From assembly GCA_903828955.1 (NCBI GenBank), contig CAIKOA010000008.1, positions 1 to 36,812 of the forward strand: a stretch of 36,812 nt of DNA, given 5' to 3'. Positions within the stretch are counted from its first letter, which is position 1. Each line of letters starts with the position of its first letter. Made by a program: the position numbers and the translations under genes. Shown here one piece after another: positions 18,716 to 26,749 of this stretch. The notes beneath the pieces are model-generated. The model did no database searches and had not been told where the DNA came from. It saw only the letters and a program-made list of their open reading frames with translations. The DNA comes from an uncultured Microcaldota archaeon (lineage in GTDB: Archaea > Micrarchaeota > Micrarchaeia > Anstonellales > Bilamarchaeaceae).

Positions 18716-19695
18716 AGAACGAATTCTGGTTCCAAAAGAATGTTTTTGTTACTGGAGCTTCCGGAATACTGGGCTCTTGGGTAACTGATTTTTTAGTTGG
18801 AAAAGGCGCAAACGTAACAATTCTCATGCGCGATGATGTTCCTGCATCCAGGCTTTTCGAAAGCGGTTCGATAAACAAAGTGAATGTGGTCAGGGGAACA
18901 GTAGAAGATTATTGGGTGGTTGAGCGGGCTTTGAACGAGTATGAAGTGGATACGGTATTCCATCTTGGCGCCCAAACAATAGTTGGAGCCGCAAACCGCT
19001 CCCCCCTAGGGACCTTCCGCTCAAATATCGAAGGCACCTGGAATGTCATGGAAGCGGCAAGAAATTCAGAACTGGTAAAGAAAGTGCTTTTCGCCTCTTC
19101 GGATAAGGCATACGGAGACCAAGAAAAGCTCCCGTACACCGAAGAAGCTCCATTGCAGGGAAGGCACCCATATGATGTTTCAAAGAGCTGCTCTGACCTG
19201 ATAGCGCAATCATACTTCCATACCTACGGGCTCCCAGTCTGCGTTGCAAGGTGCGGCAACCTTTACGGGCCCGGAGACCTGAATTTCAACAGGATAATCC
19301 CCGGAACGATACGTTCGGTGTTCATGAAAGAAAAACCGGTTATACGGAGCGATGGGACGTACATACGCGACTATTTGTACGTGAAGGATGCCGCGGATGC
19401 TTACCTTAACCTTGCGGAAAAGATGGAGAATAAGGGAGTAGCCGGTCAGGCTTTCAATTTCAGCACCGCAAACAAACTCACCGTCTCGCAGGTTGTGGAA
19501 AAGGTGCTAAAAGCAATGGGTTCAGACCTGAAGCCAGTAATTCTTAATGAGGTTAAGGGAGAAATAAAAAATCAATATCTCTCAAGCGAAAAGGCAAAGC
19601 GCCTTCTTGGTTGGGAAGCGAAATACTCAATCGAGCAAGGGCTCAAAGAGACCGTTCCCTGGTATCTGGAACACTTGAAGAAGAATTCCGGCTGA
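18712..19695 (+). CDS. rfbG: CDP-glucose 4,6-dehydratase
   Basis: Converts CDP-glucose to CDP-4-keto-6-deoxyglucose. The 327-residue extended SDR has [30 protein letters not shown], and [20 protein letters not shown] with the dehydratase-type acidic pair. [18 protein letters not shown] carries the catalytic Tyr and Lys, and [19 protein letters not shown] follows. These match the CDP-glucose dehydratase (RfbG/DdhB) family; some members are labelled GDP-mannose dehydratase, but the flanking rfbF and rfbH settle the assignment. The start is the ATG at 18712, overlapping the rfbF stop. Confidence 0.92.
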   Translation: MKNEFWFQKNVFVTGASGILGSWVTDFLVGKGANVTILMRDDVPASRLFESGSINKVNVVRGTVEDYWVVERALNEYEVDTVFHLGAQTIVGAANRSPLGTFRSNIEGTWNVMEAARNSELVKKVLFASSDKAYGDQEKLPYTEEAPLQGRHPYDVSKSCSDLIAQSYFHTYGLPVCVARCGNLYGPGDLNFNRIIPGTIRSVFMKEKPVIRSDGTYIRDYLYVKDAADAYLNLAEKMENKGVAGQAFNFSTANKLTVSQVVEKVLKAMGSDLKPVILNEVKGEIKNQYLSSEKAKRLLGWEAKYSIEQGLKETVPWYLEHLKKNSG

Positions 19696-19700
19696 TAAGA

Positions 19701-21014
19701 ATGGAAGAAGCGGAGTCAAGGAAGGAAATCCTCCAAAAAGTTAAGGAATACTACTTGAAGCACAAGGCGGCTCAGCCAAAGTTCGAGCCGGGCAAGTCCA
19801 GGATAAGTTATGCCGGGCGGATCTATGATGAAGAGGAAATGATAAACGCGGTTGACGCAGTTCTGGATTTCTGGCTCACTTCTGGAAGATACTGCACGGA
19901 GTTCGAGAAGGAATTCGCAAAATTCTGGGGGCTCAAGTTCTGCTCGCTTACCAATTCCGGCTCTTCAGCAAACCTGCTTGCGCTCTCTTGCCTAACCTCC
20001 AAGAAACTCGGTGAAAAGAGGCTAAAAAAAGGAGATAAAGTAATAACCGCGGCTGCAGGTTTTCCAACCACTGTTAACCCGATATTCCAGAACGGCTTAA
20101 TCCCGAAATTTGTGGATGTTGAGCTTGGCACATATAACCCCACCCCTAAGATGATTGAAGAGGCAATCGATGACAAAACCAAGGCAATAATGATTGCGCA
20201 TACTTTGGGCAACCCTTTCGATGCCGAAAAAATCTCAAAAATCGCAAAGGAGCACGACATTTACTTAATCGAGGATTGCTGCGATGCAGTAGGCTCAAAA
20301 CTGAATGGAAAGAACGTAGGTACTTTCGGAGACCTTGCAACGGTTAGTTTCTACCCGGCCCACCACATGACGATGGGTGAAGGTGGAGCGGTTCTTACTT
20401 CAAATCCGCAGCTCAATATCCTCGTTGAATCTTTTAGGGACTGGGGCAGGGACTGCTGGTGCCCGCCTGGGAAGGACAATACCTGCAAGAAACGCTTCAT
20501 GTGGAAACTTGGGGATTTGCCCTATGGATATGACCACAAGTACATCTATTCGAATATCGGGTATAACCTGAAGGTTCTGGACGTGCAGGGGGCGATAGGG
20601 CTTGCGCAATTGAAGAAGCTCCCGGAATTTATTAGTAAGAGAAAGGAAAACTACAACTTCTTCCTAGCCAAACTTTCCAAGTTTTCATCCAAGTTGCTTC
20701 TTCCAAAGACGATCCCCGGGGCGGATATTTCTCCCTTCGGATTTCCGATAACTGTCAAGGAAGGCGCGGGCTTTACCAAAAACCAGATTGTCGAATATTT
20801 GGAATCCAAGGGAATCGCAACCAGAATGCTCTTTGGGGGTAACCTAGTAAGGCAGCCTGCGTATTCCGGGGAAATTTTTGAAAAGTCAGGTGATTTGAAA
20901 AATTCCGATTTAGTAATGAACAACACTTTCTGGATAGGAGTTTACTCTGGCATAAACAATGAGATGCGGGAATATATTTTGGAATGCTTTGGACAGTTCA
21001 TGGATAAGTTCTGA
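19701..21014 (+). CDS. rfbH: CDP-4-keto-6-deoxyglucose 3-dehydrase (E1), PMP and [2Fe-2S] enzyme
   Basis: Removes the C3 hydroxyl of CDP-4-keto-6-deoxyglucose. The protein is 437 residues from the ATG at 19701, which lies 5 nt after the rfbG stop; the frame is open upstream, but that part is antisense to logic and overlaps rfbG. The fold is the DegT/DnrJ/EryC1/StrS aminotransferase type. In place of the PLP-binding lysine it has His221-His222 (FYPAHHMTMGEGGA), the hallmark of the 3-dehydrases. Cys194, Cys252, Cys254 and Cys262 reproduce exactly the C-X57-C-X1-C-X7-C motif of the E1 iron-sulfur cluster. The NADH-dependent reductase E3 that normally completes the reaction is not in the window. 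Confidence 0.95.
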   Translation: MEEAESRKEILQKVKEYYLKHKAAQPKFEPGKSRISYAGRIYDEEEMINAVDAVLDFWLTSGRYCTEFEKEFAKFWGLKFCSLTNSGSSANLLALSCLTSKKLGEKRLKKGDKVITAAAGFPTTVNPIFQNGLIPKFVDVELGTYNPTPKMIEEAIDDKTKAIMIAHTLGNPFDAEKISKIAKEHDIYLIEDCCDAVGSKLNGKNVGTFGDLATVSFYPAHHMTMGEGGAVLTSNPQLNILVESFRDWGRDCWCPPGKDNTCKKRFMWKLGDLPYGYDHKYIYSNIGYNLKVLDVQGAIGLAQLKKLPEFISKRKENYNFFLAKLSKFSSKLLLPKTIPGADISPFGFPITVKEGAGFTKNQIVEYLESKGIATRMLFGGNLVRQPAYSGEIFEKSGDLKNSDLVMNNTFWIGVYSGINNEMREYILECFGQFMDKF

Positions 21015-21023
21015 GGTTTTGGA

Positions 21024-21872
21024 ATGGCAAAAAAAGGAATCTCCGCTTGCATAATGGTGAAAAATGAGGAAAAGAACCTACCGGAACTGCTCAAAAATCT
21101 TGAGGGGGTTGTTGATGAGCTTGTGGTTATTGATCATGAGAGCACAGACAACACCGAGAAAATTCTGGAAAACGCAGGTGCAAAAATAATCCCGCAAACA
21201 GATCCAGAACGTTTGAAAGGGAAAAATTGGGTGGACGTAGAGCGGGTTCTTCTTAATCAAAACGCCAACCAGGAATGGATCTTGCATATAGATGCAGATG
21301 AACGGTTGACAGAACGTACGCGAGAAGAGCTTCCAAAGATCGCACAACAAAACGATTACGATGTTATCTGGCTCATATCGAAACATTTCTACGCCCCGGG
21401 CAAATGGTTCAAGCACGGTTTTTATCATCCCCATCCAGAACCTCGCTTTTACCGTCGTTCATGCAAAACGAATTGGAGCGTAAAGATACACGAGCCCCCC
21501 CAAATAGAAGGGAAGCAGTTCTACTCAGATTTGGATTATGACCATATATACTACACGGCGGGCGATAAGAGAATTGCGGAAAAACACGAGTCTTATATCA
21601 AAGTGGAGCGAGAGCAGAAAAAGGAATATCTCTCCAAGAACATGCTCGTAAAGTGGTTTTTCATAATCCTGGGTTATCCAGTCTATTTTTTTTATGGCCT
21701 CTTTAGATGGATGGCTTTCTTGGATGGGTGGAGGGGGGTGACTACAAACTACTTTCTCGCGCAGTATTTTGCCAGGTCGGGTTATCTAGAGGTCTTCGTT
21801 AAAAAGAAACTCGGGCTGATTAAGACCAATCCGTTTCTGGATAAGAATTACGGAAAAGAGGCCCCCAAATGA
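21024..21872 (+). CDS. Glycosyltransferase, GT2 family (WaaE/KdtX-like)
   Basis: A 282-residue GT-A enzyme: ISACIMVKNEEKNLPELL, ELVVIDHESTDNTEKIL, WILHIDADERLTE (DxD-type metal site), then HPHPEPRFYRR and VKIHEPP. The layout matches the WaaE/KdtX-like group of GT2. A hydrophobic segment near residues 209-226 (VKWFFIILGYPVYFFYGLF) may anchor it to the membrane. It starts 9 nt after rfbH and its stop overlaps the next GT2 by 4 nt. Its place right after the CDP-sugar genes makes it a candidate transferase for the dideoxysugar; donor not readable. Confidence 0.85.
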   Translation: MAKKGISACIMVKNEEKNLPELLKNLEGVVDELVVIDHESTDNTEKILENAGAKIIPQTDPERLKGKNWVDVERVLLNQNANQEWILHIDADERLTERTREELPKIAQQNDYDVIWLISKHFYAPGKWFKHGFYHPHPEPRFYRRSCKTNWSVKIHEPPQIEGKQFYSDLDYDHIYYTAGDKRIAEKHESYIKVEREQKKEYLSKNMLVKWFFIILGYPVYFFYGLFRWMAFLDGWRGVTTNYFLAQYFARSGYLEVFVKKKLGLIKTNPFLDKNYGKEAPK

Positions 21873-22606
21873 ACAAGATCAGCATAGTAACCCCAACTTA
21901 CAACACCGGCAGGTTCATCGAGCGCACAATTCTTTCGGTCAAAAACCAGAATTACTCAGATTATGAACACATAATAGTTGATGCGGGGTCTACAGACGAA
22001 ACGCTTCAGATCATCAAAAAATATCCTGAGGTAACCTATGTTCTAAAAGATAAATGCACCCAATCCGAAGCCCTCAACATCGGATTTCAGAAGGCAACCG
22101 GAAGCATAATCGGTTGGGTTAACTCAGATGACGTTTACGAGCCCGGGGCTTTCGGGAAAGCCTCTAGAGTTTTGGATGAGCACAAAGATACAGACCTCGT
22201 GTACTCCAATTGCCGGTTCATAGATGATGGAGACAAGGAAATAGGTTTCTGGAAAACTGCAAAATTCAGTTATTTCAGAAACCTGAACTACTTCCAGATG
22301 ATCCCCCAGCAGACAATTTTCTTCAGGAAATCTGTATTCGAGAAGGTTGGCTACATAGACGAATCCTTCAGTTATACGATGGATTATGATTTCCTGGTAA
22401 GGATTTCCAAGAAATGCAGGGTAGAATATGTTCCGAACGAAGTTTTTGCTTCTTTCAGGCTGCATTCCGTTTCCAAAACAATGGCGCAGAGAAAAAAATT
22501 CGAGCCAGAAGTGATTGCAGTAAAGAAAAAGCACGGAGCAGTGGTCCCTTACCAGTTTGCCTTCGCGCTCCAAAGATTTATAGGCTTGTTCAAAAAAAGG
22601 CTCTAA
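21869..22606 (+). CDS. Glycosyltransferase, GT2 family
   Basis: A 245-residue GT-A enzyme: SIVTPTYNTGRFIERTILSV, YEHIIVDAGSTDETLQII, GWVNSDDVYEPGAF (DxD region), IPQQTIFFRKSVFEKVG and ESFSYTMDYDFLVRI. This is the compact GT2 type common in O-antigen and capsule loci. It is translationally coupled to the previous GT2 (overlap at 21869-21872) and followed 6 nt later by the DUF268 gene. Donor and acceptor unknown. Confidence 0.86.
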   Translation: MNKISIVTPTYNTGRFIERTILSVKNQNYSDYEHIIVDAGSTDETLQIIKKYPEVTYVLKDKCTQSEALNIGFQKATGSIIGWVNSDDVYEPGAFGKASRVLDEHKDTDLVYSNCRFIDDGDKEIGFWKTAKFSYFRNLNYFQMIPQQTIFFRKSVFEKVGYIDESFSYTMDYDFLVRISKKCRVEYVPNEVFASFRLHSVSKTMAQRKKFEPEVIAVKKKHGAVVPYQFAFALQRFIGLFKKRL

Positions 22607-22612
22607 GGTGGA

Positions 22613-23308
22613 ATGTTGATAAAAAAAATGAGGAATTTGCTGGCTTATTTCTTAGATCTGTTCAAGTACTTCCGTATGGAGGGAGCAGAAAAGTTCGAGC
22701 TACGGCATCTCTTCCCCAAAATAAGCGACAGGACCACGGTAACCCCATTATGCCATGCTTATTTCTACCAGGACACCTGGGGCGCAGAGAAGGTATTCCA
22801 GACAAAGCCAAAATATCACGTGGACGTAGGTTCTACTGCATTGCTAGTAGGAATCCTTGCAAAATATACAAAGGTTTGCAATGTCGACATCCGGCCTTTG
22901 CCGGTAGATCTGGAGAACCTGGAGGCAAAAAAAGGCAGCATTACTAAACTTCCTTTCAAAGACGGGGAAATAGAGTCCTTGAGTTCGCTCTGTGTCCTGG
23001 AGCATATCGGACTAGGCAGGTACGGAGACGAACTGGATCCGCGCGGAACAATAAAAGCCGCAAACGAGATCCAGAGGGTAATGAAAAAGGGCGGAAATAT
23101 TTTTGTTTCAACAATGATGGGCCAGGAAGACTACGTTAGGTTCAACGCTCACAGGGTTTTCTCTATGGATACTTTTTGCAAGTATTTCAACCAATCTATT
23201 TTGAAAGAAATAAAATTCATTTATGGGGACAAAATGCATTCTCTGGAAGATTTCCAGAAGGATAAGCCGGAAGAGTGCGTGGGGTTATTCCACTTCGTAA
23301 AAAAATGA
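22613..23308 (+). CDS. DUF268-family protein, SAM-methyltransferase-like
   Basis: A 231-residue protein. After a basic, partly hydrophobic N-terminus it has VDVGSTALLVGILAKYTKVCNVDIRPLPVDLENL, which looks like a SAM-binding Rossmann region. SLSSLCVLEHIGLGRYGDEL, GTIKAANEIQRVMKKGGNIFVST and FNAHRVFSMDTF follow. The C-V-x-EHIGLGRYGD block is the mark of DUF268. Function is unproven; a methyltransferase acting on glycan intermediates is plausible. GGTGGA precedes the ATG. It is in the middle of the operon, 1 nt before the next gene. Confidence 0.75.
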   Translation: MLIKKMRNLLAYFLDLFKYFRMEGAEKFELRHLFPKISDRTTVTPLCHAYFYQDTWGAEKVFQTKPKYHVDVGSTALLVGILAKYTKVCNVDIRPLPVDLENLEAKKGSITKLPFKDGEIESLSSLCVLEHIGLGRYGDELDPRGTIKAANEIQRVMKKGGNIFVSTMMGQEDYVRFNAHRVFSMDTFCKYFNQSILKEIKFIYGDKMHSLEDFQKDKPEECVGLFHFVKK

Positions 23309-23309
23309 G

Positions 23310-24308
23310 ATGTCTATGGCTGAAAAAATAGTGGATGTGCTAGGGTTTCATCCGGTTTACGAGTCCATTTCCTCAGTTTTATCCAAATGCGCGAAAAAGC
23401 TAGGGGCAGGGCACTCCAGGACTTATCCAGATCGCGGGAAGATGCAGCACCTCTTTCTTGCCAAAACCAAGACGTTTTCATATTCAAAATTAAATCCAAA
23501 AAAAGGAGAAATATACGTCCTAAATTCGCCGATTGTTTTTTTTGAAGGCTGGGAATTTTTGGTTAAGCGAATTCCGTTTTTGATAGCAGAGGAGTACCAT
23601 CCTAAAAATTCAGCAAGAGACACAATACCTCTCCTAATGTTGGGTTTTTTCAAGGGAAAGGCATTCCTTACTCAGATAAAGCGCACTAAATCATTTTTGC
23701 AAAATAACCGTTTCCAGGTCTTCTTGGTTCCGCCAGCAGAACTCAAGAAAAAAGGCTCAAAAAACCGTAAGCATGTGCTCTGTGTGAGCAGGACGGTGGC
23801 AAATAAGAACCCTCAGCTCTCCCTCAAGCTCGCGGAGCATTTCAAAAAGGAGCAATTTGTCATGATCGGCAGGGGGGAACTTTCAAAAGAGATCTCTGAA
23901 AAAGCGAAGGCTCTCCCGAACTTGAAAATCATCGATAGCGTGCAAGAGCGTGAAGAGCTCTTCAAGTATTATTCCGAAGCGAAACTCCTCATCCATCCTG
24001 CCTGGAAAGATCCAATCGGACACGTAATCATCGAAGCCTTAAGTACTCAAACCCCGGTTCTTGCTTCAAGTGGAGCAGGAGCCTCGGATTTCCTTCCAAA
24101 GGAATGGATCGCAAGCCCGAAAAACGAGCAGGAATGGATAGAGAAAACCAAGGCAATCCTGGAAAACCAGGAAGAATCCATTAGGAAAGCAGAAGAAGTC
24201 TTCGAGAAGGAGCACCTGAACATCGAAGACCCTTATTTTGAAAAAGTCGCAGACGAATTGGCCGAAACTCTAAAGAAAAAATGGCCGAAGCTATTTGAGA
24301 AGGGCTGA
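23310..24308 (+). CDS. Glycosyltransferase, GT4/GT-B-like
   Basis: A 332-residue protein whose C-terminal half is a Glycos_transf_1 domain: RKHVLCVSRTVANKNPQLSL, FVMIGRGELSKEI, YYSEAKLLIHPAWKDPIGHVIIEALSTQTPVLAS (the E-x7-E-type segment) and SGAGASDF. The N-terminal acceptor domain is short and poorly conserved. It begins 1 nt after the DUF268 stop and is the last gene of the operon. It converges on the next glycosyltransferase gene with an 18-nt 3' overlap. Confidence 0.82.
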   Translation: MSMAEKIVDVLGFHPVYESISSVLSKCAKKLGAGHSRTYPDRGKMQHLFLAKTKTFSYSKLNPKKGEIYVLNSPIVFFEGWEFLVKRIPFLIAEEYHPKNSARDTIPLLMLGFFKGKAFLTQIKRTKSFLQNNRFQVFLVPPAELKKKGSKNRKHVLCVSRTVANKNPQLSLKLAEHFKKEQFVMIGRGELSKEISEKAKALPNLKIIDSVQEREELFKYYSEAKLLIHPAWKDPIGHVIIEALSTQTPVLASSGAGASDFLPKEWIASPKNEQEWIEKTKAILENQEESIRKAEEVFEKEHLNIEDPYFEKVADELAETLKKKWPKLFEKG

Positions 24309-25310
24309 AGAATAAACTTCCATATATCTAGAAGCAACTCTCCCCCAGTCATATTTCTCAGCAGTCTTGAGCGCATTCTTCTCCATCTCTTTCAGGAGTT
24401 TCTCATTCTTTACTAGGGAAGAGCACCACTCCCTGAGGGAAGCGGGGGAATTCTCAATTATAAGCCCGTTCTTCCCGTTTTCCACATAATCCAAAGGCCC
24501 TCCGGCTTCTTCATAAACAACGACCGGCTTCCCGCACGCAAGCGCCTCCAGCCCGCTTATCCCAAAAGGCTCGTAATGCGAAGGAAAGGCATAAACCTTG
24601 CAGGATTTGTATGCAGAAAGCAACTTCTCCCGCGGAAGGTTAACCATGCACTGTATCCCCTTCTTTGCGCATTCGGAAACCACCTTTTTCTCGGTTTTTG
24701 GGTCCCCATGCCCGATCACAAGGGCATTAACCCCAGAACCTCCGAATGCCTCAATAAAATCAAATATTCCCTTCTGCTCAGTAAATCTCCCTACAAAGAG
24801 GACATCGGATTCCAGCCCGTCATCAAATTTCGCTTTCCTGAACTCTTCGAAAGGTATCCCATTTCCTATCACCGTGGAAACCCTCACTTTGTTCTTCTCC
24901 GCCTCTTCCTTCATGAATGAGCTTATAGTCACGTTTTTACGGATTTTCCTTAAAGCATCGATATACGGATTTCCGAATACCCTGCTTATGAGTTTCATCC
25001 GGAGAGAGTACTCGTATTCTTCATGGAAGAAGGAGTGGATGGTAGAAACCGCATTCTTCCCAAAAATGCGTGTATCCACGAAATTCATCGCAATTATTGC
25101 AGTAGAATGGAGGTGGATTACATCAGCTTTGCATTCCTTTATCGCTTCGGGTATTTTTTGCAGGGAAACAATCCGGTCCCCGGAGTCTTTCCAGGAGATC
25201 CTCTCCACTTCAACCCCCTGCCCCCCCAGCTCTTTGGAAAGATAATGGACGTGGTTGCTCACTCCGTTGTTGAGGTTTTTTGAAAATGGCCCGAACATCG
25301 CTACTTTCAT
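24291..25310 (-). CDS. Glycosyltransferase, GT4 family
   Basis: A 339-residue GT-B enzyme. The N-terminal domain has FGPFSKNLNNGVSNHVHYLSKEL, typical of GT4 acceptor domains, and IHLHSTAI. The C-terminal domain has VLFVGRFTEQKGIFDFIEA, YKSCKVYAFPSHYEPFGISGLEALACGKPVVV (the E-x7-E segment, FGISGLEAL) and NGLIIEN. It is on the opposite strand from the CDP-sugar operon and divergent from the phosphohexomutase at 25384. Its donor is unknown. Confidence 0.87.
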   Translation of the reverse strand: MKVAMFGPFSKNLNNGVSNHVHYLSKELGGQGVEVERISWKDSGDRIVSLQKIPEAIKECKADVIHLHSTAIIAMNFVDTRIFGKNAVSTIHSFFHEEYEYSLRMKLISRVFGNPYIDALRKIRKNVTISSFMKEEAEKNKVRVSTVIGNGIPFEEFRKAKFDDGLESDVLFVGRFTEQKGIFDFIEAFGGSGVNALVIGHGDPKTEKKVVSECAKKGIQCMVNLPREKLLSAYKSCKVYAFPSHYEPFGISGLEALACGKPVVVYEEAGGPLDYVENGKNGLIIENSPASLREWCSSLVKNEKLLKEMEKNALKTAEKYDWGRVASRYMEVYSSALLK

Positions 25311-25383
25311 GATTAATCCCGCGTTGATACGTTTGCCCTGCTAAATTTTAAAACTGTTGATTAGAAGGATTAGGAAGATAGAA

Positions 25384-26715
25384 ATGGCAAAATATTTCGG
25401 AACAAACGGAATCCGCGGGAAATTCGATATGCTTACTCCGCAGTTTGCCCTTCAATGCGCGCAGGCGATCGGAATCTACTTCCAGAGGGGAAAGGTGCTG
25501 GTCGCAAGGGACCACAGGCTTACCGGCCCCGTCCTGCATAAGGCGGTTTTAGCCGGCTTGCAGAGCGTTGGATGCGAAGTGGTCGATTTAGGCATGGCTA
25601 CTGCGCCTACCGCTGAATTCATGATTGGGAAAACCAAATGCAACGGTCTTATCATAATTACCGCTTCCCACAATCCCCCTGAATGGAATGCGCTGAAAGT
25701 TGTGGATGGAAAAGGGGTTGCGATTTCCAAGGAAAGAGGGGAAGAAATAGAGAAATTAATGGATGGGAAGATTGAGCTTGCCCCCTGGGATAAAGTAAAA
25801 GAGGTTGAGGAATACGAGGATGCGGTTGGGGAGCACCTTAAGGCAATCCTTAAGGAAGTGGATGCGGATAAACTAAAGAAACGCAAACTCAGGGTTGTGC
25901 TGGATTGCGCAAACGGAACACCTGCATTAATCGGGCCGCGCTTATTCAAGGAACTTGGATGCGAAGTAATTCTACTCAATGATAAAATAGACGGGCATTT
26001 CCCAGGGAGGCCCTCCGAGCCCAGGGAGGAGAACGTCCAGCAGATGCTCAAAACCGTTAAGGAAAAGAAGGCGGATTTGGGGATTGCCTGGGACGGGGAT
26101 GGGGACCGGGTAATAATGGCGGATGAGAATGGAGCGTTCATAGTTGGAGACCGGGTTTATGCGCTCTCGGTTTTGCTCAAGTTGAAGGAAAAGAAGGGAA
26201 AAGTGGTTACTACAGTCGCTACTAGCAAAGCAGTTGAGGACGTTGCAGGGAAATTCGCCCAGGAAGTAATCTATACGAAGGTGGGCGCGCCCTACCTCTC
26301 CGAAGAAGCCGCCAAAGGGAAATGCGCAATTGCAGGGGAAGAAGTAGGAGGGGTAATCTGGCCGGAAGTTTCCCTTGCAAAGGACGGATTCCTTACTGCT
26401 GCAAAGATTGCAGAAGCATTGTGCGAGAAGTCGCTGAGCAACTGGCTGAAGGAATTCCCGTTCTACTATAATGTAAAGGGAAGGGTGAAGGGAGACCCGA
26501 AGAAAATAATGGATAAAATGGAAAAGCTCCCGCTTCCAAAAGATGCGGAAAAAGTAATCAAAATAGACGGAATTCGGATTAATTTCAAGGATTCCTGGGT
26601 GATTGTGCGCCCCTCGGGCACGGAGCCATTGGTGAGGGTATTCGCAGAATCCACAGACAAAGAAAAGGCGGAAAAACTGGTTAAGGAATACGAGGGAAAA
26701 CTAAGCGGGAATTAG
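25384..26715 (+). CDS. Phosphohexomutase (phosphoglucosamine mutase / phosphomannomutase, archaeal type)
   Basis: Interconverts hexose-6-phosphate and hexose-1-phosphate, supplying substrates for the nucleotidyltransferases. The 443-residue alpha-D-phosphohexomutase has FGTNGIRG at the N-terminus, the active phosphoserine Ser95 in TASHNPPEWNALK, the metal loop D237-G-D-G-D-R242, the sugar-binding GEEVGGVIWPE, and the phosphate-binding RPSGTEPLVRV near the C-terminus. The GEEVGG motif and the archaeal-style N-terminus fit archaeal GlmM/ManB proteins, but the choice between GlcN, Man and Glc phosphates is open. The ATG at 25384 is preferred to an upstream in-frame ATG at 25357 because the FGTNGIRG block then sits near the N-terminus. 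Confidence 0.9.
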   Translation: MAKYFGTNGIRGKFDMLTPQFALQCAQAIGIYFQRGKVLVARDHRLTGPVLHKAVLAGLQSVGCEVVDLGMATAPTAEFMIGKTKCNGLIIITASHNPPEWNALKVVDGKGVAISKERGEEIEKLMDGKIELAPWDKVKEVEEYEDAVGEHLKAILKEVDADKLKKRKLRVVLDCANGTPALIGPRLFKELGCEVILLNDKIDGHFPGRPSEPREENVQQMLKTVKEKKADLGIAWDGDGDRVIMADENGAFIVGDRVYALSVLLKLKEKKGKVVTTVATSKAVEDVAGKFAQEVIYTKVGAPYLSEEAAKGKCAIAGEEVGGVIWPEVSLAKDGFLTAAKIAEALCEKSLSNWLKEFPFYYNVKGRVKGDPKKIMDKMEKLPLPKDAEKVIKIDGIRINFKDSWVIVRPSGTEPLVRVFAESTDKEKAEKLVKEYEGKLSGN

Positions 26716-26726
26716 GCAGCATATGT

Positions 26727-26749
26727 AGGGGTACGCTATACCGTAAGCC
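26727..26749. repeat. 23-nt direct repeat, copy 1 (3' end of the ATPase gene)
   Basis: A perfect 23-nt match to 27950-27972, beginning AGGGGTACGC and ending CGTAAGCC. This copy encodes the last residues and stop codon of the minus-strand ATPase. It contains the short inverted repeat GGTA-CGCTA-TACC. Confidence 0.9.

Noticed and set aside
19611-19700. A 30-residue N-terminal extension of rfbH
   Set aside because: It lies inside rfbG in another frame; the ATG at 19701 gives the family length of 437 residues and places His and Cys motifs within one residue of the E1 numbering I recall.
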